Positions 27,599 through 37,722 of a stretch of 64,000 nt of DNA are shown one piece after another. Each line of letters opens with the position of its first letter. The stretch's first letter is position 1. The DNA lies in assembly GCA_025916135.1 (NCBI GenBank), contig CP104793.1, positions 1,860,001 through 1,924,000 of the forward strand, given 5' to 3'. A program made the position numbers and the translations under genes. Under the pieces are notes generated by a model. That model worked only from the letters and a program-made list of their open reading frames with translations, was not told where the DNA came from and ran no database searches. Origin of the DNA: Rhodobacteraceae bacterium D3-12. Its GTDB lineage: Bacteria > Pseudomonadota > Alphaproteobacteria > Rhodobacterales > Rhodobacteraceae.

Positions 27599-28780
27599 TT
27601 AGCGGTATTTGGCCGTGGTGATTTTGCCGTCCTTAAAGACGATCTCGCGGTAGTTGCCCGCCGATTCACCGGGGCCAATCAGCTCAACCGCCGAGGCACC
27701 GACATAATCAATGTCTTTGCCTGCCGCGATCAGCTCAAGCGCCTTGGCCAGCTCACCGGGATAAATCTTCTCGCCGGGCGCGTTGGCCACGTCCATCACC
27801 TTGTCTTTATAGACCTGCGGATCGGTCGACCCGGCGGCCTGCATCGCCAGCATGATCAAAGCAGCAGCGTCATAGCTTTCTGGCGAAAACGCACCTGTCG
27901 GGTCAAATTTGTCACCCGCCAGCTCGGCGTATTTGGCAACGCCCGGGCTGTCTGTGCCGGGGTGCTGGCCGGTGGAACCGTCGATTTCGCCACCAAAGTT
28001 CTCTTCCAGCTTGGAACCGATCATCCCGTCAGGGAAGTGGAACGTGTCAAACGCACCCGAATCAAGTGCGGCGCGCACGATGCCCGAACCGCCCTGATCG
28101 ACGTAACCGGCAACCACCAGACGCTGACCACCAGCGGCGGCCAATGCGCCGACTTCTGCGGAATAGTCGGCTTTGCCGTCTTCATGCGCAGCCACGATGG
28201 TGATTTTGCCACCCGCCGCCTCGTAGGACGCTTGGAACGCATCGGCAAGACCCTTGCCATAGTCGTTGTTGGTATAGGTGACCGCGACTTCCTTGATGCC
28301 TTGGTCCATCAGAATGTCGGACATGACCTGACCCTGACGCGCATCCGACGGGGCGGTGCGGAAGAACAGACCCTTGTCTTCGGTTGTCGACAGACCGGGC
28401 GACGTGGCGGAGGGCGAGATCATCACAACGCCGTTTGCCACGGCCACGTTGGTCAGGATCGCGCCGGTCACGCCCGAGCAATCCGCGCCCATGATGCCTT
28501 TGATGCCGTCCGAGGTGATCAGACGTTCGGCTGCGGCTGTTGCTGCTGCGCTGTCGATACAGGTCAGATCCGCGCGCACTGGCACAACGGTCGACCCATC
28601 CAGAAGCTTGCCGCTGTCCGACACTTCTTTCATCGCCAGTTCGGCACCGTCGCCCATCGCCGGGGTGATCGATTCAATCGGCCCGGTAAACCCGAGGATA
28701 ATGCCAAGTTTGATCTCCTCGGCATATGCCGAGCCAGCCATCAACGCGGTCATTGCCGTCGCCATAAGTAGTTTTTTCAT
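27599..28780 (-). CDS. livJ: Branched-chain amino acid ABC transporter substrate-binding protein
   Basis: 393 residues. Signal peptide MKKLLMATAMTALMAGSAYA with cleavage before EEIKLG; then the type I periplasmic binding fold (IKLGIILGFTGPIES ... SPSATSPGL ... VAVTYTNNDYGKGLADAF). AGGGAG lies six bases before the ATG at 28780, which excludes the longer frame to 28858. The ligand may be branched-chain or other amino acids; LivJ is used for the operon role. Confidence 0.92.
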   Translation of the reverse strand: MKKLLMATAMTALMAGSAYAEEIKLGIILGFTGPIESITPAMGDGAELAMKEVSDSGKLLDGSTVVPVRADLTCIDSAAATAAAERLITSDGIKGIMGADCSGVTGAILTNVAVANGVVMISPSATSPGLSTTEDKGLFFRTAPSDARQGQVMSDILMDQGIKEVAVTYTNNDYGKGLADAFQASYEAAGGKITIVAAHEDGKADYSAEVGALAAAGGQRLVVAGYVDQGGSGIVRAALDSGAFDTFHFPDGMIGSKLEENFGGEIDGSTGQHPGTDSPGVAKYAELAGDKFDPTGAFSPESYDAAALIMLAMQAAGSTDPQVYKDKVMDVANAPGEKIYPGELAKALELIAAGKDIDYVGASAVELIGPGESAGNYREIVFKDGKITTAKYR

Positions 28781-28831
28781 GTTTTTCTCCCTAATTGGAA
28801 CAGTAGGTCCGCTACGGACCCTAAGCAGCTT

Positions 28832-28860
28832 ATTTAAAAAAGGGAAGTGGTCAGACACAA
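28832..28860 (-). promoter_or_regulatory. Candidate promoter of the liv operon
   Basis: Minus strand TTGTGT (28855-28860), 17 bases, TTAAAT (28832-28837). The resulting leader of about 45 bases has a hairpin GGTCCG-tag-CGGACC (28806-28820). Confidence 0.4.
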
Positions 28861-28975
28861 GGAACTGGCGAATTCGTGATTGGGCAAAGGTTTCCTTTCG
28901 CTCTCAATGGCATAGGCTGATGCGGATCGGGCGTTGCGCGTGGTGATTTCGCGCGCCAATCAAGGGAGAGAGATC

Positions 28976-30068
28976 ATGAAACGACAAATCCTGACGGCTC
29001 TTGTGGTCTGGCTGGGCCTTGGCGGCGCGGCGCTGGCGGACCTCGCGGGCCTGAACGCTGGGCGTGCAGAACAGGTCGCAGACGGATTTCGCGTTCCGTG
29101 GTCGCTCGGCTTCCTGCCGGAGGGTGATCTCTTGGTTACAGAACGCGGCGGGCGGCTCTGGCGGGTTGAGACGAACGGGAAGCGTAGCCGAATCAAAGGC
29201 GTGCCAAAAGTGGCCGCACGCGGGCAGGGCGGGCTGTTTGATGTGGTGGTGGCGCGTGATTTCGCCCGCACCGGCGAAGTCTTTCTCTCCTATGCCAAAC
29301 CGCAAGGCGCGGGCGAAGGCACCGCTCTGGCTGTGGCGCGGCTCGTGGGCACCCGGCTTGAAAACCTGCGGGTGATCTTTGAGATGGCCAAGGGCAGCTC
29401 GGGTGGGCGGCACTTCGGCGGTCGCATTGTCGAGGCGCGCGATGGTACGCTGTTTCTCACCATTGGTGAGCGTGGCGATAGATCCGCAGCACAGGGACCT
29501 GAGCCGTCACAACGGCTCGGTCATCCATGTTGCGCGGGATGGCTCGATCCCGGCGGCCAACCCGTTTCGCACCACCCAAGGGGCGCTGCGCGAAATCTGG
29601 TCTTATGGTCATCGCAACCCGCAAGGCGCGGCTTTGGACGGGGCGGGGCGGCTTTGGGTCAATGAACATGGCGCCAAGGGCGGCGACGAGGTGAACCGCG
29701 TCAAACGCGGCGCCAACTACGGCTGGCCGGTGATTTCCTATGGCCGGCATTATTCCGGCGGCAAGATCGGCGAAGGCACGGCCAAACCCGGCATGGAGCA
29801 ACCGGCATTCTATTGGGACCCGTCGATTGCGCCCTCTGGATTCGCGATCCACTCGGGCAAAGGTTGGCCCGCGCTCAAAGGGCACTTTTTGATCGGATCG
29901 CTCAAATACGACCATATCGCCGTGCTGTCACCCGGCGCCAAAGCCCAAGTCGCGACAGTGCAATCAAGCGCCACAAAACGGGTGCGCGACATCCGCGAAG
30001 GGCCGGATGGCGCGGTCTGGTTCCTGTCCGAAGGGCAGGGCGCGGTCTATCGCATCCCGCCGCCCTAA
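28976..30068 (+). pseudogene. PQQ-dependent aldose sugar dehydrogenase, frameshifted
   Basis: About 363 residues if repaired. Signal peptide MKRQILTALVVWLGLGGAALA, then the six-bladed soluble glucose dehydrogenase (YliI/Asd-like) fold: FRVPWSLGFLPEGDLLVTER, GGLFDVVVARDF, GRHFGGRIVEARDG, TIGERGDR. At 29494-29496 (GGG) one G is extra: removing it changes AAQGPEPS to AAQDLSRHNGSVIHVARDG, the expected sequence, which continues in the other frame as WSYGHRNPQG, NEHGAKGGDEVN and YGWPVISYG to the stop. A periplasmic enzyme oxidising aldoses with PQQ. A sequencing error at a G run is plausible. Confidence 0.82.
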
Positions 30069-30104
30069 GCCGCAGGAGCGCGTCACACGGATCGGGCGAT
30101 CAGC

Positions 30105-31124
30105 CTAGATCGACAGCCGCGTGGCGTGGCTGCCGCGTTCGCGATAGGGGGTGGTGTCATAATGCGCCCGGTAGCATTTGGAAAAATGCGACGGCGAGGC
30201 GAAACCACAGGCCAGCGCCACGTTGATCACGCTCATATCCGTTTGCATCAACAGGTTGCGCGCCTTTTGCAGGCGCAACTCCATGTAATACCGCTTGGGC
30301 GAGCGGTTGAGATAGCGGCGGAACAGCCGCTCAAGCTGGCGCGTGGACATGCCCACCTCTTTGGCGAGGATCGACGGGCTGATCGGCTCTTCGATGTTGG
30401 CTTCCATCATCTGAATGACCTGGCTCAGCTTGGGGTGGCGCACCCCGATCCGCGTCGGCACCGACAGGCGCTGTGTGTCCTGATCCGTGCGAATCGACGA
30501 ATAAATCAACTGATCCGCGACCGCATTGGCCAATTGCTCGCCATGGTCATTGGCAATGATCTTGAGCATCAGATCCACCGAAGAGGTGCCCCCCGCCGTT
30601 GTCATCCGGTTGCCGTCAATCACGAACACCGATTTGGTCAACTCGATCTCGTCGAACTCCTCGACAAAGCTGTCCTGATTTTCCCAATGGATCGTCGCCT
30701 TCTTGCCATCAAGAATTCCGGCCTTGGCCAGCGAATAGGCCGCCGTGCAGAGCCCGCCCACGACCAACCCTTTGCGGGATTCACGGCGCACCCAGCCCAA
30801 CAGCTTCTTGGTCGTCGCTTTTTGCACGTCGATCCCGCCGCAGATCATCATCGTGTCGTCGCGGTGCAGATCTTCAAGGTCCATATCCACCTTGAACCAC
30901 GTCCCGGCAGAACATTGCACGAATTCGCCACCCTCACCGGCCAGCACCCAGGAATAAAGCTCCTGACCTGCCATCCGGTTGGCAATCCGCAGACTTTCCA
31001 CCGCCGCCGAGAAACACAGCATGGTGAAATTATCGAGCAGCACAAAGACAAACCGACGCGGCGCGCCCTTGACGTCGTCAAGCTCGACAATCGGGGTGTG
31101 GTCGGCGGGGGTTTTATCGGCCAT
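30105..31124 (-). CDS. GlxA-family AraC-type transcriptional regulator
   Basis: 339 residues. N-terminal DJ-1/PfpI-like domain (FVFVLLDNFTMLCFSAAVESLRIANR ... VVGGLCTAAYSLAKAG) without a functional catalytic triad expected, and a C-terminal AraC double HTH (PSILAKEVGMSTRQLERLF ... INVALACGFASPSHFSKCYR). This pairing is the GlxA/GbdR/CdhR type, often controlling choline, carnitine or amino-acid derivative catabolism. Start chosen at ATG 31124 (GGGGAG eight bases upstream) over ATG 31145. Divergent from the DAHP synthase gene; target unknown. Confidence 0.9.
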   Translation of the reverse strand: MADKTPADHTPIVELDDVKGAPRRFVFVLLDNFTMLCFSAAVESLRIANRMAGQELYSWVLAGEGGEFVQCSAGTWFKVDMDLEDLHRDDTMMICGGIDVQKATTKKLLGWVRRESRKGLVVGGLCTAAYSLAKAGILDGKKATIHWENQDSFVEEFDEIELTKSVFVIDGNRMTTAGGTSSVDLMLKIIANDHGEQLANAVADQLIYSSIRTDQDTQRLSVPTRIGVRHPKLSQVIQMMEANIEEPISPSILAKEVGMSTRQLERLFRRYLNRSPKRYYMELRLQKARNLLMQTDMSVINVALACGFASPSHFSKCYRAHYDTTPYRERGSHATRLSI

Positions 31125-31296
31125 GGCGTTCGCTCCCCTTGGCATCTGGCGGGGGCTTCGTTTGCGACGAAGCGCGTCGTGAATGACTCACTTGGTCACG
31201 GGATACCCGCCACGTCAAGAGGCGTGATTATCTGTGGCCTCTCTGGCCGGGCTTTTGTATAGAGGGCTCCTCAGATCATGTGACCGGAGAAAGACA

Positions 31297-32664
31297 ATGA
31301 CTGACTGGCAAAAATCCGGCTGGCGCGCAAAACCGCGTATTCAGATGCCGGAGTATACGGATGAGGCCGCGCTGACCGCCGTTGAGGCACAGCTGGCAAA
31401 GTATCCGCCACTTGTCTTTGCCGGCGAGGCGCGGCGCCTCAAGGAACACCTCGGTGCCGCCTCGCGCGGTGAGGCATTTCTATTGCAAGGCGGCGATTGT
31501 GCCGAAAGCTTTGACCAATTCAGCGCCGATGGCATTCGCGACACCTTTAAGGTGATGCTGCAAATGGCGATGGTTTTGACCTATGGCGCCAAGGTGCCGG
31601 TGGTCAAAGTGGGCCGCATGGCCGGGCAATTTGCCAAGCCGCGCAGCGCCCCGACAGAAGTGGTCGATGGGGTCGAATTGCCCAGCTATCGTGGCGATAT
31701 CGTCAATGAGCTCGACTTTACGCCGGGCGCGCGCATTCCCGATCCGGCCAAGATGTTGCAGGCCTATACACAGGCCGCGGCGACGCTGAACCTGTTGCGT
31801 GCCTTTTCCACCGGCGGTTACGCCGATGTGAATCAGGTCCACAGCTGGGTTCTGGGCTTCACCGAAGGGCAAAACGCCGAACGCTACCGCGAAATGGCCG
31901 GGCGCATCACCGATACGCTCGACTTCATGACGGCTGCGGGCGTGAACAGCGCGCAATCGGCTGCGCTGCATCAGGTGAACTTCTACACCAGCCATGAATC
32001 GCTTCTGCTGGAGTATGAAGAGGCGCTGACGCGGATTGATTCGACCTCTGGCAAATGGCTTGCCGGTTCGGGGCATTTCCTGTGGATCGGGGATCGCACC
32101 CGTCAGCCCGACGGCGCGCATGTTGAATTCCTGTCGGGTGTGCAAAACCCGATTGGCATGAAATGTGGACCGACGATGGAGGTCGATGACCTCAAGCGTT
32201 TGCTGGCCAAGCTCAACCCCGAGAATGAAGCCGGACGTCTGACGTTGATCGCACGTTTCGGCGCGGGCAAGGTGGGCGAACACCTGCCACGTCTCATTCG
32301 CGCGGTCGAAGAAGAGGGCGCGAATGTCTGCTGGGTCTGTGACCCGATGCATGGCAACACGATCAAATCGGCCACGGGTTACAAGACCCGGCCATTCGAA
32401 TCGGTGCTGCGCGAAGTGCGCGAGTTCTTTGGCGTGCACAAAGCCGAGGGCACCGTCCCCGGTGGTGTGCATTTCGAGATGACCGGCTCTGATGTGACCG
32501 AATGCACCGGCGGCGTTCGTGCAGTCAGCGAAGAGGATTTGTCGGACCGATACCACACCGCTTGCGACCCGCGCCTGAACGCCTCGCAATCGCTTGAGCT
32601 TGCCTTCCTCGTGGCCGAGGAACTGACCGCAATGCGCGGTGAAAAACAGGCGAAAGCCGGTTAA
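31297..32664 (+). CDS. Class II 3-deoxy-7-phosphoheptulonate (DAHP) synthase
   Basis: 455 residues, the plant/mycobacterial-type (class II) enzyme, first step of the shikimate pathway: condenses PEP and erythrose-4-phosphate. Hallmarks: metal-binding Cys in [52 protein letters not shown] and VCDPMHGNT. Start ATG 31297 with GGAG seven bases upstream; the open frame to 31234 is unconserved. Monocistronic with its own terminator. Confidence 0.96.
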   Translation: MTDWQKSGWRAKPRIQMPEYTDEAALTAVEAQLAKYPPLVFAGEARRLKEHLGAASRGEAFLLQGGDCAESFDQFSADGIRDTFKVMLQMAMVLTYGAKVPVVKVGRMAGQFAKPRSAPTEVVDGVELPSYRGDIVNELDFTPGARIPDPAKMLQAYTQAAATLNLLRAFSTGGYADVNQVHSWVLGFTEGQNAERYREMAGRITDTLDFMTAAGVNSAQSAALHQVNFYTSHESLLLEYEEALTRIDSTSGKWLAGSGHFLWIGDRTRQPDGAHVEFLSGVQNPIGMKCGPTMEVDDLKRLLAKLNPENEAGRLTLIARFGAGKVGEHLPRLIRAVEEEGANVCWVCDPMHGNTIKSATGYKTRPFESVLREVREFFGVHKAEGTVPGGVHFEMTGSDVTECTGGVRAVSEEDLSDRYHTACDPRLNASQSLELAFLVAEELTAMRGEKQAKAG

Positions 32665-32701
32665 AGATTGCGCTACAAGCGCCTGTTGTTAAATGAATAA
32701 T

Positions 32702-32739
32702 GCCCCGGAGCGTCCTTGCGATGCTCTGGGGCTTTTTTA
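32702..32739 (+). terminator. Intrinsic terminator of the DAHP synthase gene
   Basis: 10-bp stem GCCCCGGAGC (32702-32711) with GCTCTGGGGC (32723-32732), one G-T pair, followed by TTTTTT. Confidence 0.9.
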
Positions 32740-32763
32740 TAGCTGTGCGTCGCGCAGACGGGC

Positions 32764-33504
32764 TCAATCCTCGGATTTGACAAGCTTGAGATAGCTTGGA
32801 AATCCGCGTGATCCCGTCGCGTGGGTTTTTCCTTCAAAGGTGGATTTGCCTTCCCCAAAGCCTTCGGGCAACTCCCTGCGCTCACCGATATTGGGCAGCT
32901 CATGCAACAGCGATCCGGGCTTGGCCGTTTGCCGCCGGGTCGTGGCATCCATCGGTTGCTCGGTGATCTTGCTCAGCTCGGTCCGCAGGATGTTGAACCG
33001 ACGCGGCGCGCGCCCGATATTACCCCGCGTTTCAAAACACCCCAGCACGCGATTGATGTCTCCAAAGTCGCTTTTCAGCGGCAAGAGCAGCATTCTGGCC
33101 TCAAGCTCCGGCTTGCCAATGCTGTTTTCCGCGCTCATTTCGATCCGCGCGATGGCGGGGCCGTTGGTGACCACATCCAGCGTCTCGGCGAAATCCGCAC
33201 GGGCGAGGGGGGACACAAAGCTGCTCACCGGCATACCACGCACCTCCATGCCAATCACATCCGACAGATGCGCCCCGGCAATGCGCAACCGGGCCAGACC
33301 GGGCGCGATTTTCTCAAGGATAAAGGCGTTCTCAAGCGCGTTTTCGATCCCGCGCGGGTCAATATCGGATCGCATCGGCACGCCTTTCCCATGCCGGAGC
33401 GCCTCCCAATAGGCTTCGACTTGGGCCTGTGCGCGGAACCGCGTCTCATCAAAATGTCCGGTCATGTCGATTACTTTCCCGAAAAGATCATTGGTCGTTA
33501 GCAT
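32764..33504 (-). CDS. PAS_5 family (DUF1457) PAS-domain protein
   Basis: 246 residues from the ATG at 33504. The region MRSDIDPRGIENALENAFILEKIAPGLARLRIAGAHLSDVIGMEVRGMPVSSF is the PAS_5 pattern (IDP..I...L...FI.. ...RLAG..L....G.E.RG), an alphaproteobacteria-specific single PAS domain, followed by a variable basic C-terminal tail. No output domain. Proposed to be a sensor or cell-cycle linked regulator in other alphaproteobacteria; function here unknown. Confidence 0.85.
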   Translation of the reverse strand: MLTTNDLFGKVIDMTGHFDETRFRAQAQVEAYWEALRHGKGVPMRSDIDPRGIENALENAFILEKIAPGLARLRIAGAHLSDVIGMEVRGMPVSSFVSPLARADFAETLDVVTNGPAIARIEMSAENSIGKPELEARMLLLPLKSDFGDINRVLGCFETRGNIGRAPRRFNILRTELSKITEQPMDATTRRQTAKPGSLLHELPNIGERRELPEGFGEGKSTFEGKTHATGSRGFPSYLKLVKSED

Positions 33505-33758
33505 GGTCAAACCGCCGTTGCGTTCAAAAATTGTCTGCTCTGAACGCGCCGGCCGTGGTCGCCAAATCCTCTTGGCTTAAACAGTGGTTCAGAAAGGTTT
33601 CCTAAAACTTAATGTGACACGATTTGTTCTAACTGGCACCAATTTCCGAAAGGTTTGGTTAACTGGCGGACAGCACCATCGCGCCAAAACCCGCAAGATC
33701 GGCTTGCCCCAAGGGCGCAAAACCCATTAGGAGAAGGGACGCCAGCGGGAGACGCGTT

Positions 33759-34649
33759 TTGACCATTTCGATGACCGGTTTTGCTTCGGCCAAGGGGCAA
33801 TGGAACAGTTTCTCGTGGAGTTGGGAGCTGCGAAGCGTCAATTCCAAAGGGTTGGACCTGCGGCTGCGCGTGCCTGACTGGATCACCGGGCTGGAAGCGG
33901 CGTTGCGGACCCGCATGGGCGAGGCGACAACCCGTGGCGCGATCACCCTGTCGCTGCGCCTCGGCCGTGACGAGGACAGCTCCGAACTCGCCGTTAACGA
34001 AGCCCAGCTTGACCGGGTGCTTGCCGCCCTGATGCAGGTTGAAGCGCGCGCGATGGAAAAGGGCGCAACCCTTGCCCCGTCGCGGGCCGCGGACGTGCTG
34101 TCGCAACGCGGCGTTCTCGAAGTGGTCAGCGCGGCGGATGATCCGGCCCCGCTAAAGGCCGCGTTGATGCAGGATTTTGACCCCCTGCTGGCTGATTTCC
34201 TGTCGATGCGGCGCACCGAGGGCGCGGCGCTGAGCGAGGTGCTGAATGCGCAGCTCGACACCGTTGCCAGCCTGACCCGGCAGGCCGCCGATGCCGCCGA
34301 GGCCCGCAAGGACGAAATGCAAGCCAGCCTGCGCGCCGCCCTCGCACGGGTGAGCGACAACACAACCGGCGTTGATGAGGCCCGCATCGCACAAGAACTC
34401 GCGCTGATCGGGGTCAAGGCCGATGTCACCGAAGAGCTGGACCGCCTTGACGCCCATATCGACGCCGCCCGCGCGCTTTTAAGCAGCGACACGGCCGTGG
34501 GGCGCAAGTTTGATTTCCTCGCGCAGGAATTCAACCGCGAGGTCAATACGCTCTGCTCGAAAAGCCAGTCCAAGGCGTTGACGGCCATCGGGCTCGAGCT
34601 GAAAGCGGTGATTGACCAGATGCGCGAACAGGTTCAGAACGTCGAGTAA
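33759..34649 (+). CDS. YicC family endoribonuclease-like protein
   Basis: 296 residues. Starts at TTG 33759 to give MTISMTGFASAKG, matching the family N-terminus (M..SMT.(F/Y)); starting at the next ATG would lose three residues. N-terminal YicC domain (WELRSVNSKGLDLRLRVPD) and C-terminal DUF1732 (EELDRLDAHIDAARALL, GRKFDFLAQEFNREVNTLCSKS). Ten bases upstream of gmk, a conserved order in proteobacteria. Confidence 0.93.
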   Translation: MTISMTGFASAKGQWNSFSWSWELRSVNSKGLDLRLRVPDWITGLEAALRTRMGEATTRGAITLSLRLGRDEDSSELAVNEAQLDRVLAALMQVEARAMEKGATLAPSRAADVLSQRGVLEVVSAADDPAPLKAALMQDFDPLLADFLSMRRTEGAALSEVLNAQLDTVASLTRQAADAAEARKDEMQASLRAALARVSDNTTGVDEARIAQELALIGVKADVTEELDRLDAHIDAARALLSSDTAVGRKFDFLAQEFNREVNTLCSKSQSKALTAIGLELKAVIDQMREQVQNVE

Positions 34650-34658
34650 GGGATTGAT

Positions 34659-35309
34659 ATGTCAGCCATAAATCGCCGAGGACTTCTCATCATTCTCAGC
34701 TCGCCCTCGGGCGCGGGCAAATCGACCCTGTCCAAACGGCTACAGGTCTGGGACCCAAGCCTGCGCTTTTCGGTCTCGGCCACGACCCGCACCGCGCGCC
34801 CCGGAGAGATCGACGGGCAGGATTACCACTTCATGAGCGAAGCGGATTTCAAACAGGATGTCGCCAATGGTGACATGCTCGAACACGCCCATGTGTTTGG
34901 CCATTTCTATGGCTCGCCCAAAGCGCCGGTCGAAGGCGCGATCAACAAGGGTCAGGACGTGCTGTTTGATATCGACTGGCAGGGCGCGGCACAGATCCGC
35001 AACTCGTCCCTCGGTCTGCACACCCTGTCGATTTTCATTCTGCCGCCCTCGATAAAAGAGCTGCACCGCCGCCTTGTCACCCGCGCCCAAGACAGCGACG
35101 AGGTGATCGAAAAGCGGATGAACAAAAGCTGGGACGAAATCAGCCGCTGGGACAGCTATGATTACGTGCTGATCAACGATGATCTCGACCGCACGGAAGA
35201 CGATCTCAAGGGGATCATCTCTGCCACCCGCCTGCGCCGCATTCAACAGCCCACGCTGACGGATCACGTGCGCAAACTGCAAACCGAATTCGAGGAGATG
35301 AAAGCATGA
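34659..35309 (+). CDS. gmk: Guanylate kinase
   Basis: 216 residues. P-loop [10 protein letters not shown] near the N-terminus, GMP-binding [32 protein letters not shown] and the lid arginines. Phosphorylates GMP to GDP in the cytoplasm. Its stop overlaps the start of the next gene by four bases (ATGA). Confidence 0.97.
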   Translation: MSAINRRGLLIILSSPSGAGKSTLSKRLQVWDPSLRFSVSATTRTARPGEIDGQDYHFMSEADFKQDVANGDMLEHAHVFGHFYGSPKAPVEGAINKGQDVLFDIDWQGAAQIRNSSLGLHTLSIFILPPSIKELHRRLVTRAQDSDEVIEKRMNKSWDEISRWDSYDYVLINDDLDRTEDDLKGIISATRLRRIQQPTLTDHVRKLQTEFEEMKA

Positions 35310-35827
35310 CCCTTTACGCATTGGATGGCCATTCGCCGGTCTGTCACGACGACACATGGGTTGCGCCGGATGCCAACCTGATTGGACAGGTCACGCTCGA
35401 AGCCGGGGCGTCGGTCTGGTTCGGGGCGACGCTGCGCGGCGATAACGAGCCGCTGTTTGTCGGGGCCGGATCAAACGTACAGGAAAACTGTGTGTTTCAC
35501 ACCGATATGGGCTTTCCGCTGACCATTGGTCAGAATTGCACCATCGGCCATAAGGTCATGCTGCATGGCTGCACCATTGGCGACGGGTCGTTGATCGGGA
35601 TGGGCGCGACCGTTCTGAACGGTGCCAAGATTGGCAAAGGCTGTATTATCGGGGCAGGGGCCTTGATCACCGAAGGCAAGGAGATCCCGGATTTCAGCCT
35701 TGTTATGGGGGCACCGGGCAAAGTCGTGCGTCAGGTCGACGAGGCCGCACAGCAGAAAATCCTCGCAGGGTCGCAGAATTATCAAGCCAACATGCGCCGT
35801 TTTCGCGCCGGGCTACAGGCGGTCTGA
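35306..35827 (+). CDS. Gamma-class carbonic anhydrase family protein
   Basis: 173 residues, left-handed beta-helix of hexapeptide repeats. The three zinc-ligand histidine positions are present ([18 protein letters not shown]). Full-length for the YrdA/PaaY-like group. Co-transcribed with gmk. Enzymatic activity is not assured in this group. Confidence 0.92.
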   Translation: MTLYALDGHSPVCHDDTWVAPDANLIGQVTLEAGASVWFGATLRGDNEPLFVGAGSNVQENCVFHTDMGFPLTIGQNCTIGHKVMLHGCTIGDGSLIGMGATVLNGAKIGKGCIIGAGALITEGKEIPDFSLVMGAPGKVVRQVDEAAQQKILAGSQNYQANMRRFRAGLQAV

Positions 35828-35893
35828 AGGTGGTCTGAAGGTGACTTTATCTTTAAAGCTCCGCCTCTAAACCTGTGCCTTTAAACCTGTGCC
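35821..35893. repeat. Short tandem duplications at and after the carbonic anhydrase stop
   Basis: GGTCTGAAGGT at 35821-35831 and 35832-35842 (perfect, containing the TGA), then TAAACCTGTGCC at 35868-35879 and 35882-35893. Confidence 0.92.
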
Positions 35894-35954
35894 GGACGTA
35901 AATGCGACGGGCGCTCACACAACGCCCGTGCCGTCCAAAACGGCGCAGGCCCAC

Positions 35955-36377
35955 TTACGCCAGCGCAAGGCCGGGGCGTTCATCAACATAAGGCGCCGGG
36001 TTTGCCACCGCGTTGTGGTAACTGGCCACCGCGCCCGTTACGTCGCCGGGGCATTTGATGTCAAAACAAAGCCGCGGAAAACAGGTCTGAACCTCACGTT
36101 TTACCAGCGCTTTTTTCGGCAGATACGCGGCCAGCGCGGTATAGGTGCCGCCAAACTCCGCCGCGCTCAGGATACGGGCCACATCATAAACGTCATAAGC
36201 TTCGCAAAACAGCCAGCTGGTGACGTGACTGGGGGCCAGTTGACGCACTAGTGCGGTGTTAAGCTCACCAAAAGTCACCCCATGCGGCGTCATGGTCGAG
36301 GCCATGAAGGGGCCGTTTTGCCCGTCAAACCCAATACCCAGTTCGAGCATCCTCAGAGGGTGTCTGGTTGTGATCAT
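35955..36377 (-). CDS. Hypothetical protein, 140 aa
   Basis: Not recognised. From the ATG at 36377 the sequence starts MITTRHPLRMLELGIGFDGQ and has a mixed alpha/beta character with four cysteines; no signal peptide or membrane helix. It shows normal codon use for the window. The ribosome binding site is weak, and a start at ATG 36425 is possible. Faces phoR divergently. Confidence 0.6.
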   Translation of the reverse strand: MITTRHPLRMLELGIGFDGQNGPFMASTMTPHGVTFGELNTALVRQLAPSHVTSWLFCEAYDVYDVARILSAAEFGGTYTALAAYLPKKALVKREVQTCFPRLCFDIKCPGDVTGAVASYHNAVANPAPYVDERPGLALA

Positions 36378-36678
36378 CTCGGTTTCTTGCAACTCCTGTC
36401 TTGGCGCAGGTACGCTTTTGCGCAAAGGCCATATTGGCCTGCGCCTGCAATCTGTCTCGTCCCCAACGCCGCGATAGTAGCTTGTTTAATTTTGGCCGCA
36501 ATTCGCCATTTGTGGGGGTGTGACCAAAAAATCACCAATCCTGACGGGGGGCGCATAACAGCGCGTCGGCGCGTTTCACTCTCGCGTTGCTGTCTGCGGC
36601 GAAAAGCAGATTTACATCCTGCGGCAGGTCGGGGATGGTCCGCGCAACGACGGGAATGCAAGGCGCGGGCAGGGTGCG
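36378..36678. other. Intergenic region upstream of phoR
   Basis: 301 bases with no gene or clear Pho-box-like repeat; the phoR ribosome binding site (AGGGTG) sits directly before its ATG. Confidence 0.4.
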
Positions 36679-37719
36679 ATGAACAACACAAACGGCCAGA
36701 CACTGCTTGATGCGCTGGTATTGCCCAGCATTCTTGTTGCGCGAGACGAGCGTATCGTGGCGGTAAACGAACCGGGACGTGCGCTCTTGGGCGAGGCGAT
36801 CATCGGGCGCCACCATATGACGGCCCTGCGCCAGCCCGAGCTGCTCGAGGCGATCCAATCCTGCGCCGACACTGCCAAGACATGCAACGCACGCTATCTC
36901 GTGCGCGCCGAAGGGGGCCGCGATGCGATCTATCTGGCGAATTGCGCGTGGCTTGATCTTTCCGATCTTCAAGGGGTGCTGGTCAGCTTTGAGGACCGCT
37001 CGCATCTGGAACATGCCGATCAAATGCGCCGCGATTTTGTCGCCAACGTCAGCCACGAACTGCGCACGCCGCTGACCTCGCTGCTTGGGTTTATCGAAAC
37101 CCTGCGCGGCCCCGCGCGCGATGACGCCTCCGTGCGGATGCGCTTTCTCGATATCATGCAATCCGAAGCGGCGCGGATGGAGCGGCTGGTCAGCGATCTC
37201 TTGTCGCTCAGCCGGGTTGAATCGGAACAGCGCGTGCGCCCGACCGAGGATGTCGATCTGGCGGCCCTGTCGCGGTCGGTCCTGCACTCGCTGGCTCCGG
37301 TGGCCAAAGAGGGCGGCGTGCAATTTGTCGCCGATGTGCCCGACGGCGAAGTGATCCTGCCCGGTGACGAAGACCAGCTGCGACAGGTGTTGAGCAACCT
37401 GCTTGAAAATGCGGTGAAATATGGTGGCGCCGGTGGCAACGTCACGCTGAGCCTGCGCACGGTTGATTATGACCCAAGCCTGCGCGCCCCTGCGGTGCTG
37501 CTTGAGGTTGCGGACGAAGGCGCGGGGATGGACCCGATCCATATTCCGCGCCTGACCGAGCGGTTCTACCGCGTCGATTCGCACCGCTCACGCGAGGTGG
37601 GCGGCACCGGGCTTGGTCTTGCGATCGTCAAACATATCGTCACCCGCCATCGCGGACGGCTCAGAATAGACAGCGCATTGGGGGAAGGCAGCCGGTTTTC
37701 GGTGCTGCTGCCGCTCTAG
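36679..37719 (+). CDS. phoR: Phosphate regulon sensor histidine kinase PhoR
   Basis: 346 residues. No transmembrane segment; an N-terminal PAS-like region (residues about 10-105), then HisKA with His126 in VSHELRTPLTSLLGFIETLRG and HATPase_c with N, G1 (VADEGAGMD), F (RFYRVDSHRSREVGGTGLGLAIVKH) boxes. Many alphaproteobacterial PhoR proteins of this type lack the membrane anchor or have it short. It would phosphorylate PhoB, encoded at the far end of the pst operon. Separated from pstS by an opposite MFS gene. Confidence 0.9.
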   Translation: MNNTNGQTLLDALVLPSILVARDERIVAVNEPGRALLGEAIIGRHHMTALRQPELLEAIQSCADTAKTCNARYLVRAEGGRDAIYLANCAWLDLSDLQGVLVSFEDRSHLEHADQMRRDFVANVSHELRTPLTSLLGFIETLRGPARDDASVRMRFLDIMQSEAARMERLVSDLLSLSRVESEQRVRPTEDVDLAALSRSVLHSLAPVAKEGGVQFVADVPDGEVILPGDEDQLRQVLSNLLENAVKYGGAGGNVTLSLRTVDYDPSLRAPAVLLEVADEGAGMDPIHIPRLTERFYRVDSHRSREVGGTGLGLAIVKHIVTRHRGRLRIDSALGEGSRFSVLLPL

Positions 37720-37722
37720 ACC

